A DNA stretch of 13,904 nt from an uncultured Oscillospiraceae bacterium (GTDB taxonomy: Bacteria; Bacillota; Clostridia; Oscillospirales; Oscillospiraceae), in the NCBI GenBank assembly GCA_934565775.1, contig CAKTIN010000045.1, positions 1 to 13,904 of the forward strand, read 5' to 3'. Shown here one piece after another: positions 1 through 7,702 of the stretch; the stretch's first letter is position 1, and every line of letters begins with the position of its first letter. The notes under the pieces were generated by a model. It had not been told where the DNA came from. It did not search any database and was given only the letters and a program-made list of their open reading frames with translations. Made by a program: the position numbers and the translations under genes.

Positions 1-2
1 AC

Positions 3-854
3 ACCATCGCAGTCTCCGGCCTGGATATTCTGTTCGGCTATACCGGCCAGATCTCCTTCGGCCACGCGGCGTTCTTTGCCGTCGGCGCATACACAAGCGC
101 CTATTTCTCCATCAATCTGGGCTGGAGCCCCATTCTCACCATGCTCATCGGCGTGGTATTCTCCATGGTGGTCGGCGCGATCATCGCCATCCCGGCGACC
201 AAGCTGGTCAAGCACTTCCTGTCGCTTCTGACCATTGCCTTCGGCCAACTGGTCTATACCTTTGCAAACTCCACCCGGCCGATCACCGGCGGCGCTTCCG
301 GTCTGAAGGACATTCCGAGCATCTCCATCTTCGGCTTCTCCTTCGACAGCTACGCCAAGAGCTTTGTCCTGATCTTCGTTCTGGTCGTTCTGCTGACGAT
401 CGTCAAGCAGAACATCGTGAAGTCCCGCACCGGCCGCGCCTTCCTTGCGATCCGCGAAAACACGCAGGCGGCCTATTCCTCCGGCATCAATGTGCGGATG
501 TATAAGACCCTTGCCTTTGTGATCAGCGCGGCCTACGCCGGTCTTGCCGGCGGCCTGTATGCCCACCTGATCAACTTCATCAGCCCCGATACCTTCAGCA
601 GCACCCAGTCCACCCTGTTCATGACCATCCTGCTCTTCGGCGGTATGGCGAATCTGGCCGGGCCGCTGGTGGGCTCCGTGGTCCTGCTGAGCATCAAGGA
701 GTTTCTCCAGAGCTTCTCCACCTATCAGATGATGGTCTATGCGCTGCTGATCCTCATTGTGCTGTTCCTGCTGCCCAACGGAATCTCCGGCGAGTGCAAG
801 GTCCTGTTCCAAAAGGCGGCTGCGCGGATCAAAGGGAGGAAAGAACATGCTTAA
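3..854 (+). CDS. livM: LivM-type ABC transporter permease (5' truncated by window edge)
   Basis: This is the membrane permease of a branched-chain amino acid (HAAT/Liv) family ABC importer. The frame is open from base 3 and gives 283 residues to the TAA at 852-854; only the start, perhaps 30-50 residues, lies outside the window. The visible N-terminal part carries the LivM hallmark GYTGQISFGHAAFFAVGAY. Hydrophobic helices follow through to the short basic C-terminus (KGRKEHA). The loop around ARENTQAAYSSGINVRMYK-type residues (ARE/RENxxAA, YKxLAF) is the cytoplasmic coupling region that contacts the ATPases. It is followed directly by the LivG and LivF genes, overlapping livG by 8 bases. A partner LivH permease and a LivK binding protein are expected upstream. 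The family is certain. The substrate is not, because the downstream genes are sugar or polyol enzymes rather than amino acid enzymes. Confidence 0.93.
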   Translation, partial: TIAVSGLDILFGYTGQISFGHAAFFAVGAYTSAYFSINLGWSPILTMLIGVVFSMVVGAIIAIPATKLVKHFLSLLTIAFGQLVYTFANSTRPITGGASGLKDIPSISIFGFSFDSYAKSFVLIFVLVVLLTIVKQNIVKSRTGRAFLAIRENTQAAYSSGINVRMYKTLAFVISAAYAGLAGGLYAHLINFISPDTFSSTQSTLFMTILLFGGMANLAGPLVGSVVLLSIKEFLQSFSTYQMMVYALLILIVLFLLPNGISGECKVLFQKAAARIKGRKEHA

Positions 855-1608
855 GCTGGAAAATTTAACGATCCGCTTCGGCGGCCTGACGGCGGTGGAC
901 AACGTCACCACCCATGTGGAAAAGGGCGAGATCTTCGGCCTGGTGGGCCCCAACGGCGCGGGCAAGACCACGACCTTTAATATGATCAGCGGCTACTATG
1001 CCCCCACCAGCGGCAAGGTCATCTTTGACGGCCGGGAGATTCAGGGCAAGCCCCAGTATGAGATCAACCGCCTGGGCGTGGCCCGGACCTATCAGAATAT
1101 CAACCTGTTCAATAAAATGACCGTGCTGGAAAACTGCATGATCGGCTGCCATCCCAGAATGAAGGCCAACCTCTTCGATGCGATCTTCGACACCGGCCGG
1201 AAGCGCCGGGAGGACGAGGCCGCCCGGGAGAAATGCCGGAAGATTCTGGCGTTTATGGACCTGGCCCACCGGGAGGACCACCTGGCCAAGAGCCTGTCCT
1301 ACGGCGAGCAGCGCCGCCTGGAGATTGCCCGGGCCCTGGTCAGCGATCCCAAGCTCCTGCTGCTGGACGAGCCCGCCGCCGGTATGAACAACACGGAAAA
1401 GGACGAGCTCACCGGCATGATCCGGAGCATCCGGGACATGGGCATCACCATTTTGCTGGTGGAGCACAATATGAAGCTGGTTATGGGCGTGTGCGATCGG
1501 ATCTGCGTGCTGAACTTCGGCGAGAAGCTGGCCGAGGGCACCCCGTCGTACATCCAGAGCCATGAGGGCGTCATCGCCGCGTATCTGGGAGGTGGAGACA
1601 TTGGCTGA
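847..1608 (+). CDS. livG: LivG-type ABC transporter ATP-binding protein
   Basis: This is the first of the two cytoplasmic ATPases that drive a Liv-type importer, 253 residues, the usual LivG length. Walker A is GPNGAGKT at residues 34-41. The signature is LSYGEQ at 150-155, the degenerate form typical of LivG rather than the canonical LSGGQ. Walker B is LLLLDEP at 170-176, and the switch histidine lies in VEHNM. The long insertion between Walker A and the signature, with TYQNINLFNKMTVLEN, is also typical of LivG. The ATG at 847 is chosen because GGGAGGA sits 6-7 bases upstream and the protein then begins with the usual MLKLENLTIRFGG. A longer reading from 757 runs through livM and is not needed. 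The start overlaps the livM stop by 8 bases and the end overlaps livF by 8 bases, so translational coupling of all three genes is likely. Confidence 0.96.
   Translation: MLKLENLTIRFGGLTAVDNVTTHVEKGEIFGLVGPNGAGKTTTFNMISGYYAPTSGKVIFDGREIQGKPQYEINRLGVARTYQNINLFNKMTVLENCMIGCHPRMKANLFDAIFDTGRKRREDEAAREKCRKILAFMDLAHREDHLAKSLSYGEQRRLEIARALVSDPKLLLLDEPAAGMNNTEKDELTGMIRSIRDMGITILLVEHNMKLVMGVCDRICVLNFGEKLAEGTPSYIQSHEGVIAAYLGGGDIG
1588..1595 (+). promoter_or_regulatory. Ribosome binding site that fixes a TTG start for livF
   Basis: GGAGGTGG lies 5 bases before a TTG at 1601, inside the end of livG. No ATG in this frame lies near the expected LivF N-terminus; the only upstream ATG, at 1562, would add 13 unrelated residues and has no comparable site. 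This supports TTG as the true start codon. Confidence 0.75.
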
Positions 1609-2323
1609 GAGCATTCTGCAAGTAAAGGACCTGCATTTCTGGTACGGCGAGATCCATGCCCTGAAGGGCATCTCCCTGGAGGTGGGGCAGAGCGGCGTCG
1701 TGACCCTGCTGGGCGCCAACGGCGCGGGCAAAACCACCACCCTGCAATGTATCTCCGGCCTGGTCAAGGGCCGCCACACCGGCGAGATCTGGTATATGGG
1801 CCAGCGGGTGGACGGGAAGTCCCCCCACGCCCTGTCGAAAATGGGCATTGCCCAGTGCATTGAGGGCCGCCGCATTTTCTCCCAGCTGACGGTAAGGGAG
1901 AACCTGATGATGGGCGCGTACCTGTGCAAGGACAATGCAAAGATCAAAAAGAATCTGGAGTATGTGTTTTCCCTGTTTCCCCGGCTCCTGGAGCGGGAGA
2001 AGCAGATGGGCGGCACCCTGTCCGGCGGCGAGCAGCAGATGCTGGCCGTGGGCCGGGCGCTGATGCAGGACCCGAAGCTGCTCATGATGGACGAGCCCTC
2101 CCTGGGCCTGGCGCCCCTGCTGATCGAGGAGGTGTTCCGGGCCATCCGCAAGATCAAGGAGGACGGCCTGCCCATCCTTCTGGTGGAGCAGAACTCCAAG
2201 GCGGCCCTTCAGGTTGCGGACCGGGGCTATGTCCTGGAGGTCGGCGAGGTGGTCCTGGCCGATTCGGCGGAAAACCTGCTGCATAACGAAGCCATTAAGA
2301 AGAGCTATCTCGGTATGGGTTAA
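1601..2323 (+). CDS. livF: LivF-type ABC transporter ATP-binding protein
   Basis: This is the second ATPase of the Liv-type importer and pairs with LivG under the permeases. Read from TTG at 1601 it has 240 residues, the normal LivF size, and starts (M)AESILQVKDLHFWYGEIHAL. Walker A is GANGAGKT at residues 38-45, the signature is LSGGEQQ at 140-146, and Walker B is LLMMDEP at 160-166, followed by SLGLAPLL, which is diagnostic of LivF. The switch region reads VEQNSKAAL. The start overlaps the livG stop by 8 bases, mirroring the livM/livG junction. The gene ends 16 bases before the next dehydrogenase gene with no terminator, so transcription continues into the catabolic genes. Family assignment is very secure; the transported solute is unknown. 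Confidence 0.96.
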   Translation: MAESILQVKDLHFWYGEIHALKGISLEVGQSGVVTLLGANGAGKTTTLQCISGLVKGRHTGEIWYMGQRVDGKSPHALSKMGIAQCIEGRRIFSQLTVRENLMMGAYLCKDNAKIKKNLEYVFSLFPRLLEREKQMGGTLSGGEQQMLAVGRALMQDPKLLMMDEPSLGLAPLLIEEVFRAIRKIKEDGLPILLVEQNSKAALQVADRGYVLEVGEVVLADSAENLLHNEAIKKSYLGMG

Positions 2324-2339
2324 AAAGGAGGAACGACCT

Positions 2340-3368
2340 ATGAAAGCACTTGTTTACGAAGGACCCCATAAAATGGAGATCTTGGACTACCCCATGTGCG
2401 AGCCCAAGGCCGGTCAGGTCAAGATCAAGGTAAAATACTGCGGCATCTGCGGCTCCGACATCCACGGCTACACCGGCGCGTCCGGCCGGAAGATCCCGCC
2501 CATGGTCATGGGCCATGAGTTCTCCGGCGTGGTCACGGAGCTGGGCGAGGGCGTGGAGCATTTCAAGGTGGGCGACCGGGTCTCGGTGCTCCCCGTGGAA
2601 TACTGCTGCCAGTGCGAGTTCTGTAAGCGCGGGGCCATGAACATCTGCGCCAACCGCCGGAATCTGGGCGTGCTGGATGTGGACGGCGCCTTTACGGAAT
2701 ACATCTGCATGAACGAGAAGTTCGTGTATCATCTGCCCGAGACCGTGTCCGACGAGGAGGGCGCCCTGCTGGAGCCCCTGGCCGTGGCCCATCATGCGGT
2801 GAGCCTGGCGGAGCCCCTTGCGGGCAACAACGTGCTTATTGCCGGCACCGGCACCATCGGCCTGCTGATCGTCATGCTGGTGAAGGCCGCCGGGGCGGGG
2901 AAGATCATTGTCACCGACCTGAGCGAGGACCGGCTGGCCCTGGCCCGGCAGTTCGGCGCGGACATCACCGTGAATCCCGCTGCCCAGGATCTGGACGCGG
3001 TGCTCACCGAGGCGGGCATCCGCAAGAACGTGCACGTGGCCATCGAGTGCGTGGGCGCGACGCCTACCTGCCAGACCACGGTGGACTATGTGAAGATCCA
3101 GGGCCGGATCGTCTGGGTGGGCAACGCCGCGAAGATGGTAACGGTCAACATGCAGAATATCGTCACCCAGGAGCTCTCCATCCGGGGCAGCTATGCCTTT
3201 ACGGCGGACGACTTTGCCGGTTCCCTGAAGCTCCTGGCCGAGGGCAAGCTCCCCGCCAAGGAGATCATTACCCGCATTGTGCCGCTGGAGAAGGCGACGG
3301 AAACCTTTGAGGAGCTGGTCAAGGGCGGCGGCAAGGACATCAAGGTCCTTGTGGACGTAAACGGCTGA
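2340..3368 (+). CDS. Zinc-dependent medium-chain alcohol/polyol dehydrogenase
   Basis: This is a 342-residue cytoplasmic NAD(P)-dependent dehydrogenase of the zinc medium-chain (MDR) family, the group containing sorbitol, threonine and galactitol-phosphate dehydrogenases. It should oxidise a secondary alcohol to a ketone or do the reverse. Catalytic zinc ligands are C37 in YCGICGSD and H59-E60 in GHE. The structural zinc site is C89, C92, C95 and C103. The Rossmann motif is GTGTIG at residues 169-174, and an acidic residue follows in VTDLSEDR, which favours NAD over NADP. The start at 2340 has AAGGAGG (2325-2331) with an 8-base spacer. It lies between livF and an epimerase-like gene, only 5 bases apart on the downstream side, so it acts in the same pathway. 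The exact substrate cannot be told from sequence. It is a different subfamily from the second dehydrogenase at 5041. Confidence 0.93.
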   Translation: MKALVYEGPHKMEILDYPMCEPKAGQVKIKVKYCGICGSDIHGYTGASGRKIPPMVMGHEFSGVVTELGEGVEHFKVGDRVSVLPVEYCCQCEFCKRGAMNICANRRNLGVLDVDGAFTEYICMNEKFVYHLPETVSDEEGALLEPLAVAHHAVSLAEPLAGNNVLIAGTGTIGLLIVMLVKAAGAGKIIVTDLSEDRLALARQFGADITVNPAAQDLDAVLTEAGIRKNVHVAIECVGATPTCQTTVDYVKIQGRIVWVGNAAKMVTVNMQNIVTQELSIRGSYAFTADDFAGSLKLLAEGKLPAKEIITRIVPLEKATETFEELVKGGGKDIKVLVDVNG

Positions 3369-3373
3369 GGCCT

Positions 3374-4198
3374 ATGAAGCTGGGCATCTGCGAATGGGTC
3401 ACGCCCATTCAGGGACCGGCCATCTTTCCCCGGCTGAAGGCCCTGGGGATCGACGGCGTCCAGCTGGACGACTGGGGTGGCGGGGCGCAGAACAACCCCC
3501 TGACCCAGAGCTATGTGCAGAAGCTCTACCGCTATGCGGCGGAGGAGACCGGGATCTCCCTGATCGGCATGGCGGGCAACGCCCTGGGCAAGGCCGGGGG
3601 CATGATTTGCCCCATGGAGACCTCCCAGGGGCAGGAATGCTGGAGCACCTTCACCGCCGGGCTGGACGCCTGCGCGGCTATGGGCCTGCCGGTATACCTG
3701 GCCCCGGCGTTCTTCGCCGGCTTCCCCCGGACCCAGGCGGACCGGCGGCGCATCGGCGAGAGAATGAAGGAGGCCTGCGCTTATGCCCTGGGGACCCCGG
3801 TGCGCGTTACGCTGGAGAGCGTCTTTCCCGCCCGGGAGCTGCTGGAGCTGTGGCAGGAGATCGATCTGCCCAATTTTGGAATCTATTATGACACCCAGAA
3901 CCCCGTGACCTATGCGGGGCTGAAGGTCCCCGAGGACATTCGGGCCATCGGCCCGGGGAAAATTGCCCAGGTCCATGTAAAGGACGGCCTGGACAGCGTC
4001 CAGGGCAGCGTCCATCTGGGGCTGGGGGAGACGGATTTCTTCGGCGCGGCCCAGGCCCTGCGGGAGATCGGCTATGACGGGTGGATCGTTCTGGAGAACT
4101 ATTATTCCCGGCCCTGCTTCCGGTCGGAGTACCGGGACCCCTGGGACCGGATTGCCCGGGATGTGGAGATCGCCAAACAGGCGTTTGGCATGAATTGA
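3374..4198 (+). CDS. Sugar isomerase/epimerase-like TIM barrel (xylose isomerase-like/AP endonuclease 2 fold)
   Basis: A 274-residue soluble protein of the xylose-isomerase-like TIM-barrel superfamily, whose members isomerise or epimerise sugars, sugar phosphates or inososes, or dehydrate cyclitol ketones. Likely metal ligands at barrel strand ends are E148 (TLES), D173 (YYDTQN), H201 (QVHVKD) and E241 (VLEN). The C-terminal stretch HLGLGETDFFGAAQALREIG with YDGW resembles sugar-phosphate 3-epimerases and IolE/IolI-like proteins. The gene begins 5 bases after the preceding dehydrogenase stop and has only a weak ribosome site (GAGG over the stop), so it probably depends on coupling to that gene. 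The neighbours suggest it works on the ketone made by a dehydrogenase. Family confident; reaction and substrate are not assignable. Confidence 0.88.
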   Translation: MKLGICEWVTPIQGPAIFPRLKALGIDGVQLDDWGGGAQNNPLTQSYVQKLYRYAAEETGISLIGMAGNALGKAGGMICPMETSQGQECWSTFTAGLDACAAMGLPVYLAPAFFAGFPRTQADRRRIGERMKEACAYALGTPVRVTLESVFPARELLELWQEIDLPNFGIYYDTQNPVTYAGLKVPEDIRAIGPGKIAQVHVKDGLDSVQGSVHLGLGETDFFGAAQALREIGYDGWIVLENYYSRPCFRSEYRDPWDRIARDVEIAKQAFGMN

Positions 4199-4210
4199 GG
4201 GAGGAACGCG

Positions 4211-5044
4211 ATGCGCTACGGAAGCAGCGGCAATCTGACCGCGACACAGCCGGATAAAACCGGCATCGAGACCATTGAAAAGCTGAAGGCCTTCGGCTAC
4301 GACTATATCGAGCTGCCCCTGAGCGAGATCATGGATCTGCCCCCGGAGCAGCGGGAGCAGATCGTCCGGCGGGTGGAGCGCTCCGGGATCAAAAGCGAGG
4401 TGCTCAATAACCTCTTCCCCCGGCGGATGAAGCTCACGGGCCCCCAGGTGGACCGGGCGGCCATTGCCCGGTATTACCGGGAGGCGCTGCCCCTGGCCAA
4501 GCGCCTGGGCGCGGAGTATGTGGTGTTCGGCAGCCCCTTTGCCAAGTCCTACCCGCTGGGCTTTGACAAGGCCGAGGCCATGAAGCAGCTGGAGGACCTT
4601 CACCTGGAGCTGGACGCCTATGCCCCCACGGTAGGCCTGCGGATCCTTATTGAGCCCATCCACTCCTTTGAGAGCAATCTGATCAACACCTTTGCCGAGG
4701 GCGTGGCTATGAAGCAGCGCCTGGGGCTGAAGCACACGGACGTGCTCCTGGATTACTATCATATGACCCGGGACCATGAGGACCCCAAGGTCCTGCTGAC
4801 CCTGGGCAGGGAAAACCTGCGGCACATCCATTTTGCCTGCCCCTTCCTGCCGGGAGAGGGCGAGCGGGTGTTCCCCTTGTATGAGAACGAATGGCCGCCC
4901 TATCGGGAGTTCGCCGCCATTCTGAAGCAGATCGGCTACAACGGGCGCATCAGCCTGGAGGCCCGCACCAGCGACTTTGACGATCATGCCCCCCGGTCTC
5001 TCCGGGTGCTGCATACGCTTTTTGACGAAGGGAGTCAGAAATGA
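4211..5044 (+). CDS. Ketose 3-epimerase-like TIM barrel protein (D-tagatose/D-psicose 3-epimerase-related)
   Basis: A second, divergent member of the xylose-isomerase-like TIM-barrel superfamily, 277 residues. It shows the four metal/catalytic positions of ketose 3-epimerases: E148 in IEP, D181 in LLDYYH, H207 in HIHFA and E250 in SLEA. The segment IEPIHSFESNLINT matches the family pattern IEPLNRFE..LINT seen in tagatose and psicose 3-epimerases. GGGAGGA (4199-4205) precedes the ATG with a 5-base gap. The stop overlaps the next dehydrogenase start in an ATGA (5041-5044). It shares little sequence with the gene before it, so the two are unlikely to be a recent duplication and may catalyse different steps. 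A hydrolase or dehydratase role is a weaker alternative, since the fold also includes inosose dehydratases. Confidence 0.86.
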   Translation: MRYGSSGNLTATQPDKTGIETIEKLKAFGYDYIELPLSEIMDLPPEQREQIVRRVERSGIKSEVLNNLFPRRMKLTGPQVDRAAIARYYREALPLAKRLGAEYVVFGSPFAKSYPLGFDKAEAMKQLEDLHLELDAYAPTVGLRILIEPIHSFESNLINTFAEGVAMKQRLGLKHTDVLLDYYHMTRDHEDPKVLLTLGRENLRHIHFACPFLPGEGERVFPLYENEWPPYREFAAILKQIGYNGRISLEARTSDFDDHAPRSLRVLHTLFDEGSQK

Positions 5045-6075
5045 GAAATAAAGCCCTGTATATGAACGGCAAGCTGCACCTTGCCTTTAAAGAAATGGAA
5101 ATTCCCCAGCCCAAGGCCGGGGAGGTCCTGATCCGGGTGGAATACTGCGGCGTCTGCGGCAGCGACGTGCACTTCTACGAGACCGGCTGCATCGGCACGA
5201 CCCCCATCGAGGGCGACCTGATCCTGGGCCATGAGGCCGCAGGCGTGGTGGAGTCCCTGGGGGAGGGCGTGACCCATTTGCAGGTGGGCGACCGGGTGGT
5301 CCTGGAGCCGGGAATCGGCTGCGGCCACTGCGAATACTGCAAGTCCGGCCGGTATAACCTCTGCCCGGATATGCAGTTCATCTCCTGCCCGCCCTATCAG
5401 GGGGCCATGCGCAACTATCTCACCCATCCGGCCCATCTGGTGTACAAGCTCCCCGACAATGTGAGCACCCTGGAAGGGGCTCTGGTGGAGCCCCTGAGCG
5501 TGGGCGTCCATGCGGCGCGCCTGGGGGGCGTGAAGCTGGGGGACACCGTGGTGATTCTGGGAGCAGGCTGCATCGGCCTGACTACCCTGGCGGCCTGCAA
5601 GGCCATGAGCGCCTCGAAGATCATTGTGACGGACCTGTTCCAGAACCGTCTGGACAAGGCCCTGGAAATGGGCGCGGATTATGTCATCAACGGCCGGGAG
5701 GAGGACACCGTGGCCCGGGTCCTGGAGCTCACCGGCGGCCAGGGCGCCCACATCACATTTGAGACGGCGGGCAACCGGGTCACGGCGGCCCAGACCGAGT
5801 CCCTCACCCGCCGGGGCGGGACCATCGTCATTGTGGGCAACGTCATGGGCGACACACCCATGAATTTCTACAAGATCGCCCATAAAGAGCTGGTCATTAA
5901 GACCGTCCACCGGTACCGCAACGTATTTCCTCTGGCGGTGCAGGCCATTTCCGACGGCAAGATCGACATTCAGAAGATCGCCACGGACTGCTTTGACTTT
6001 GACGACGGCATCGCCGCCTTTGAGAAATCTCTGAAGGAGAAGCAGACGGTGGTCAAGGCCATTTTGAAAATGTAA
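5041..6075 (+). CDS. Zinc-dependent sorbitol/xylitol (L-iditol 2-)dehydrogenase family protein
   Basis: A 344-residue zinc MDR enzyme most like sorbitol or xylitol dehydrogenase, which interconvert a polyol and the 2-ketose with NAD. Catalytic zinc ligands are C39 (YCGVCGSDVHFY) and H64-E65 (GHE). The VHFYETG segment with a GHEAAG is characteristic of the sorbitol/xylitol group. The structural zinc site is complete (C94, C97, C100, C108), unlike mammalian sorbitol dehydrogenase, which lacks it. The nucleotide motif is GAGCIG, followed by an acidic VTDLFQNR, suggesting NAD. The start overlaps the previous stop by 4 bases (ATGA). A later ATG at 5062 is possible but would cut into the first strand. 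It is the last gene before a terminator-like hairpin. Substrate inferred only to family level; the epimerase neighbours suggest the product is a ketose, keto-acid or keto-cyclitol. Confidence 0.93.
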   Translation: MRNKALYMNGKLHLAFKEMEIPQPKAGEVLIRVEYCGVCGSDVHFYETGCIGTTPIEGDLILGHEAAGVVESLGEGVTHLQVGDRVVLEPGIGCGHCEYCKSGRYNLCPDMQFISCPPYQGAMRNYLTHPAHLVYKLPDNVSTLEGALVEPLSVGVHAARLGGVKLGDTVVILGAGCIGLTTLAACKAMSASKIIVTDLFQNRLDKALEMGADYVINGREEDTVARVLELTGGQGAHITFETAGNRVTAAQTESLTRRGGTIVIVGNVMGDTPMNFYKIAHKELVIKTVHRYRNVFPLAVQAISDGKIDIQKIATDCFDFDDGIAAFEKSLKEKQTVVKAILKM

Positions 6076-6097
6076 AATGTAACAATCCGATTCCCCT

Positions 6098-6152
6098 GCC
6101 AGCCTGCGGCGGTTTGAAAAAACCACAGATCTTCCCGCAGGCTGGCTTTTTT
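6098..6152 (+). terminator. Terminator-like hairpin between the polyol operon and ttdA, possibly an attenuator
   Basis: A perfect 12-bp stem (GCCAGCCTGCGG at 6098-6109 with CCGCAGGCTGGC at 6135-6146) is followed by six T residues (6147-6152). The 25-base loop contains a small extra hairpin (GGTTT 6111-6115 with AAACC 6120-6124). The T run ends only 12 bases before the ttdA start codon. It can end the upstream operon. I see no convincing promoter between it and ttdA, so it may instead tune readthrough. Confidence 0.8.
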
Positions 6153-6154
6153 AT

Positions 6155-6158
6155 GAGG
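6155..6158 (+). promoter_or_regulatory. Ribosome binding site that decides the ttdA start
   Basis: GAGG, six bases before the ATG at 6165, overlaps the other in-frame ATG at 6153. That earlier ATG has only the T tract of the hairpin in front of it and no purine-rich site, so 6165 is preferred. Confidence 0.6.
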
Positions 6159-6164
6159 TACAAC

Positions 6165-7067
6165 ATGGAAAAAGCGGAACAAGTGCAAAAAATGACCCGG
6201 CAGGTGGCGGCCTTTCTCGCCCATGTCAGCAAGGTCCTGCCGGACGATGTGGCGGAAAAGCTGGCCCGGCTCCGGCAGGAGGAGCAGGATCCGCTGCCCC
6301 GGCTGATCTATGATACCATGGCCAAGAATCAGGCCCTGGCCCGGGAGCTGGACCGGCCGTGCTGCCAGGATACCGGCGTGATCCAGTTCTGGGCCCGGTG
6401 CGGCGCAGGCTTCCCCCTGCTGGGGGAGCTGGAGGGGCTGCTCCGGGAGGCGGTCCGGCAGGCGACCGCCGCAGCGCCCCTGCGGCACAACAGCGTGGAG
6501 ACCTTCCGGGAGTTCAACACCGGAGACAATACCGGCAGGGGGGTGCCCACGATATTCTGGGAGATCGTCCCGGATTGGGACGGCTGCGAGCTGGGTGTTT
6601 ATATGGCCGGGGGCGGCTGCACCCTGCCCGGCAAGGCCATGGCCCTGATGCCCGGGGCGGGCTATGAGGGCGTGGCGAAATTCGTGCTGGATCAGATGAC
6701 CACCTACGGCCTGAACGCCTGCCCGCCGCTGCTGGTGGGAGTCGGGGTGGCGACCAGCGCGGAGACGGCGGCGCTGCTGTCGAAGAAGGCCCTGCTGCGC
6801 CCGCTGGGCAGCGTCAATCCCGAGCCCCGTGCGGCGGAGCTGGAGCGGCTGCTCACCCGGGGCATCGACGCCATCGGCCTGGGCCCCCAGGGCCTGGGAG
6901 GCCGGCGCTCCGTGCTGGGGGTCCATGTGGAGCACGCGGCCCGGCACCCCTCCGTCATCGGGGTGGGGCTGAGCGTGGGCTGCTGGTCCCATCGCCGGGG
7001 CCGGGTGTGCTTTGACCGGGCGCTGAACGCCCGGGTTCTGACCCACAAGGGGGTGACGCTGGAATGA
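6165..7067 (+). CDS. ttdA: L(+)-tartrate dehydratase, alpha subunit
   Basis: This is the iron-sulfur subunit of a class I hydro-lyase. With TtdB it dehydrates L(+)-tartrate to oxaloacetate in the cytoplasm; the labile 4Fe-4S cluster suits an anaerobe. It has 300 residues against about 303 for E. coli TtdA. From memory of that protein the match is close along the whole length: RPx[12 protein letters not shown], APLRHNxVE, NTGxNTGx[15 protein letters not shown], NACPPxLVGVG.ATS.ETAA, GPQGLxG and GCWxHRRG. The GGGCTLPG and CWxHRRG motifs separate the tartrate type from ordinary fumarases, which often show GGGSEN-like sequences. Cluster cysteines are probably in CQDTG, GGGC and NACPP. It overlaps ttdB by 4 bases. 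A related diacid, or fumarate, remains possible as substrate. No tartrate transporter or regulator gene is adjacent. Confidence 0.88.
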   Translation: MEKAEQVQKMTRQVAAFLAHVSKVLPDDVAEKLARLRQEEQDPLPRLIYDTMAKNQALARELDRPCCQDTGVIQFWARCGAGFPLLGELEGLLREAVRQATAAAPLRHNSVETFREFNTGDNTGRGVPTIFWEIVPDWDGCELGVYMAGGGCTLPGKAMALMPGAGYEGVAKFVLDQMTTYGLNACPPLLVGVGVATSAETAALLSKKALLRPLGSVNPEPRAAELERLLTRGIDAIGLGPQGLGGRRSVLGVHVEHAARHPSVIGVGLSVGCWSHRRGRVCFDRALNARVLTHKGVTLE

Positions 7068-7690
7068 TCGAGCTGAGAGACGGAAAGAAAGTGCTCGTTA
7101 CGCCGGTCTCCGCCCGGGATCTGGAGCAGATCGCGGTGGGGGACATTGTGTATCTGGACGGGGACCTGGTGACCTGCCGGGATGTGGCTCACCGCCGCCT
7201 GGTGGAGGGGGGCCGGCCCCTGCCCGTGGAGGTCCGGGACCGGGCCATTTTCCACGCCGGGCCCATCGTCCGGCAGACGGGGGAGGACCGCTTTGAGATG
7301 GTCTCCGTGGGGCCCACCACCAGTATGCGCATGGAGCGATTCGAAAAGGAGTTCGTGGAGCGGACCGGGGTCCGGGTGATCGTGGGCAAGGGGGGCATGG
7401 GCCCCCGGACCCAGGAGGCCTGCCGCCGGTTCGGGGCGATCCACTGCGTGTTCCCGGCGGGCTGCGCGGTTCTGGCCGCCGCCGAGGTGGAGCGCATTGC
7501 CGGGCGGTACTGGGAGGAGCTGGGAATGCCGGAGACCCTGTGGTGGTGCAAGGTCCGGGCGTTCGGCCCGCTGATCGTGTCCATCGATGCCCAGGGCCGG
7601 AACCTGTTTGAGGAGAACAAGGCCCGATTTGAGGAGCGGAAGAACGCAGCGCTGGAGGAGATTTATCCCCAGGTGCGGTTTATCCGTTGA
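7064..7690 (+). CDS. ttdB: L(+)-tartrate dehydratase, beta subunit
   Basis: This is the small subunit of the two-part hydro-lyase, equivalent to the C-terminal domain of one-chain class I fumarases, and it completes the active site with TtdA. It has 208 residues (E. coli TtdB about 201). Recognisable stretches are [69 protein letters not shown] and [12 protein letters not shown], all in the order found in TtdB. The ATG lies inside the ttdA stop (ATGA, 7064-7067), so synthesis of the two subunits is coupled one to one. The gene ends 12 bases before a strong hairpin shared with the converging DUF362 gene. Assignment to the family is very secure; tartrate as the physiological substrate is likely but unproven. 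Confidence 0.88.
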   Translation: MIELRDGKKVLVTPVSARDLEQIAVGDIVYLDGDLVTCRDVAHRRLVEGGRPLPVEVRDRAIFHAGPIVRQTGEDRFEMVSVGPTTSMRMERFEKEFVERTGVRVIVGKGGMGPRTQEACRRFGAIHCVFPAGCAVLAAAEVERIAGRYWEELGMPETLWWCKVRAFGPLIVSIDAQGRNLFEENKARFEERKNAALEEIYPQVRFIR

Positions 7691-7702
7691 GCAAAACGAA
7701 AA

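Noticed and set aside
865..2199. A 444-codon minus-strand frame opposite livG and livF
   Set aside because: It is the complement of two ATPases with intact Walker and signature motifs, and its composition is that of a shadow frame.
3191..5014. A 607-codon open frame on the minus strand opposite the dehydrogenase and epimerase genes
   Set aside because: It is rich in Gly, Pro, Leu, His and Gln as expected of antisense reading of GC-rich codons, has no family motif, and overlaps three well-supported plus-strand genes.
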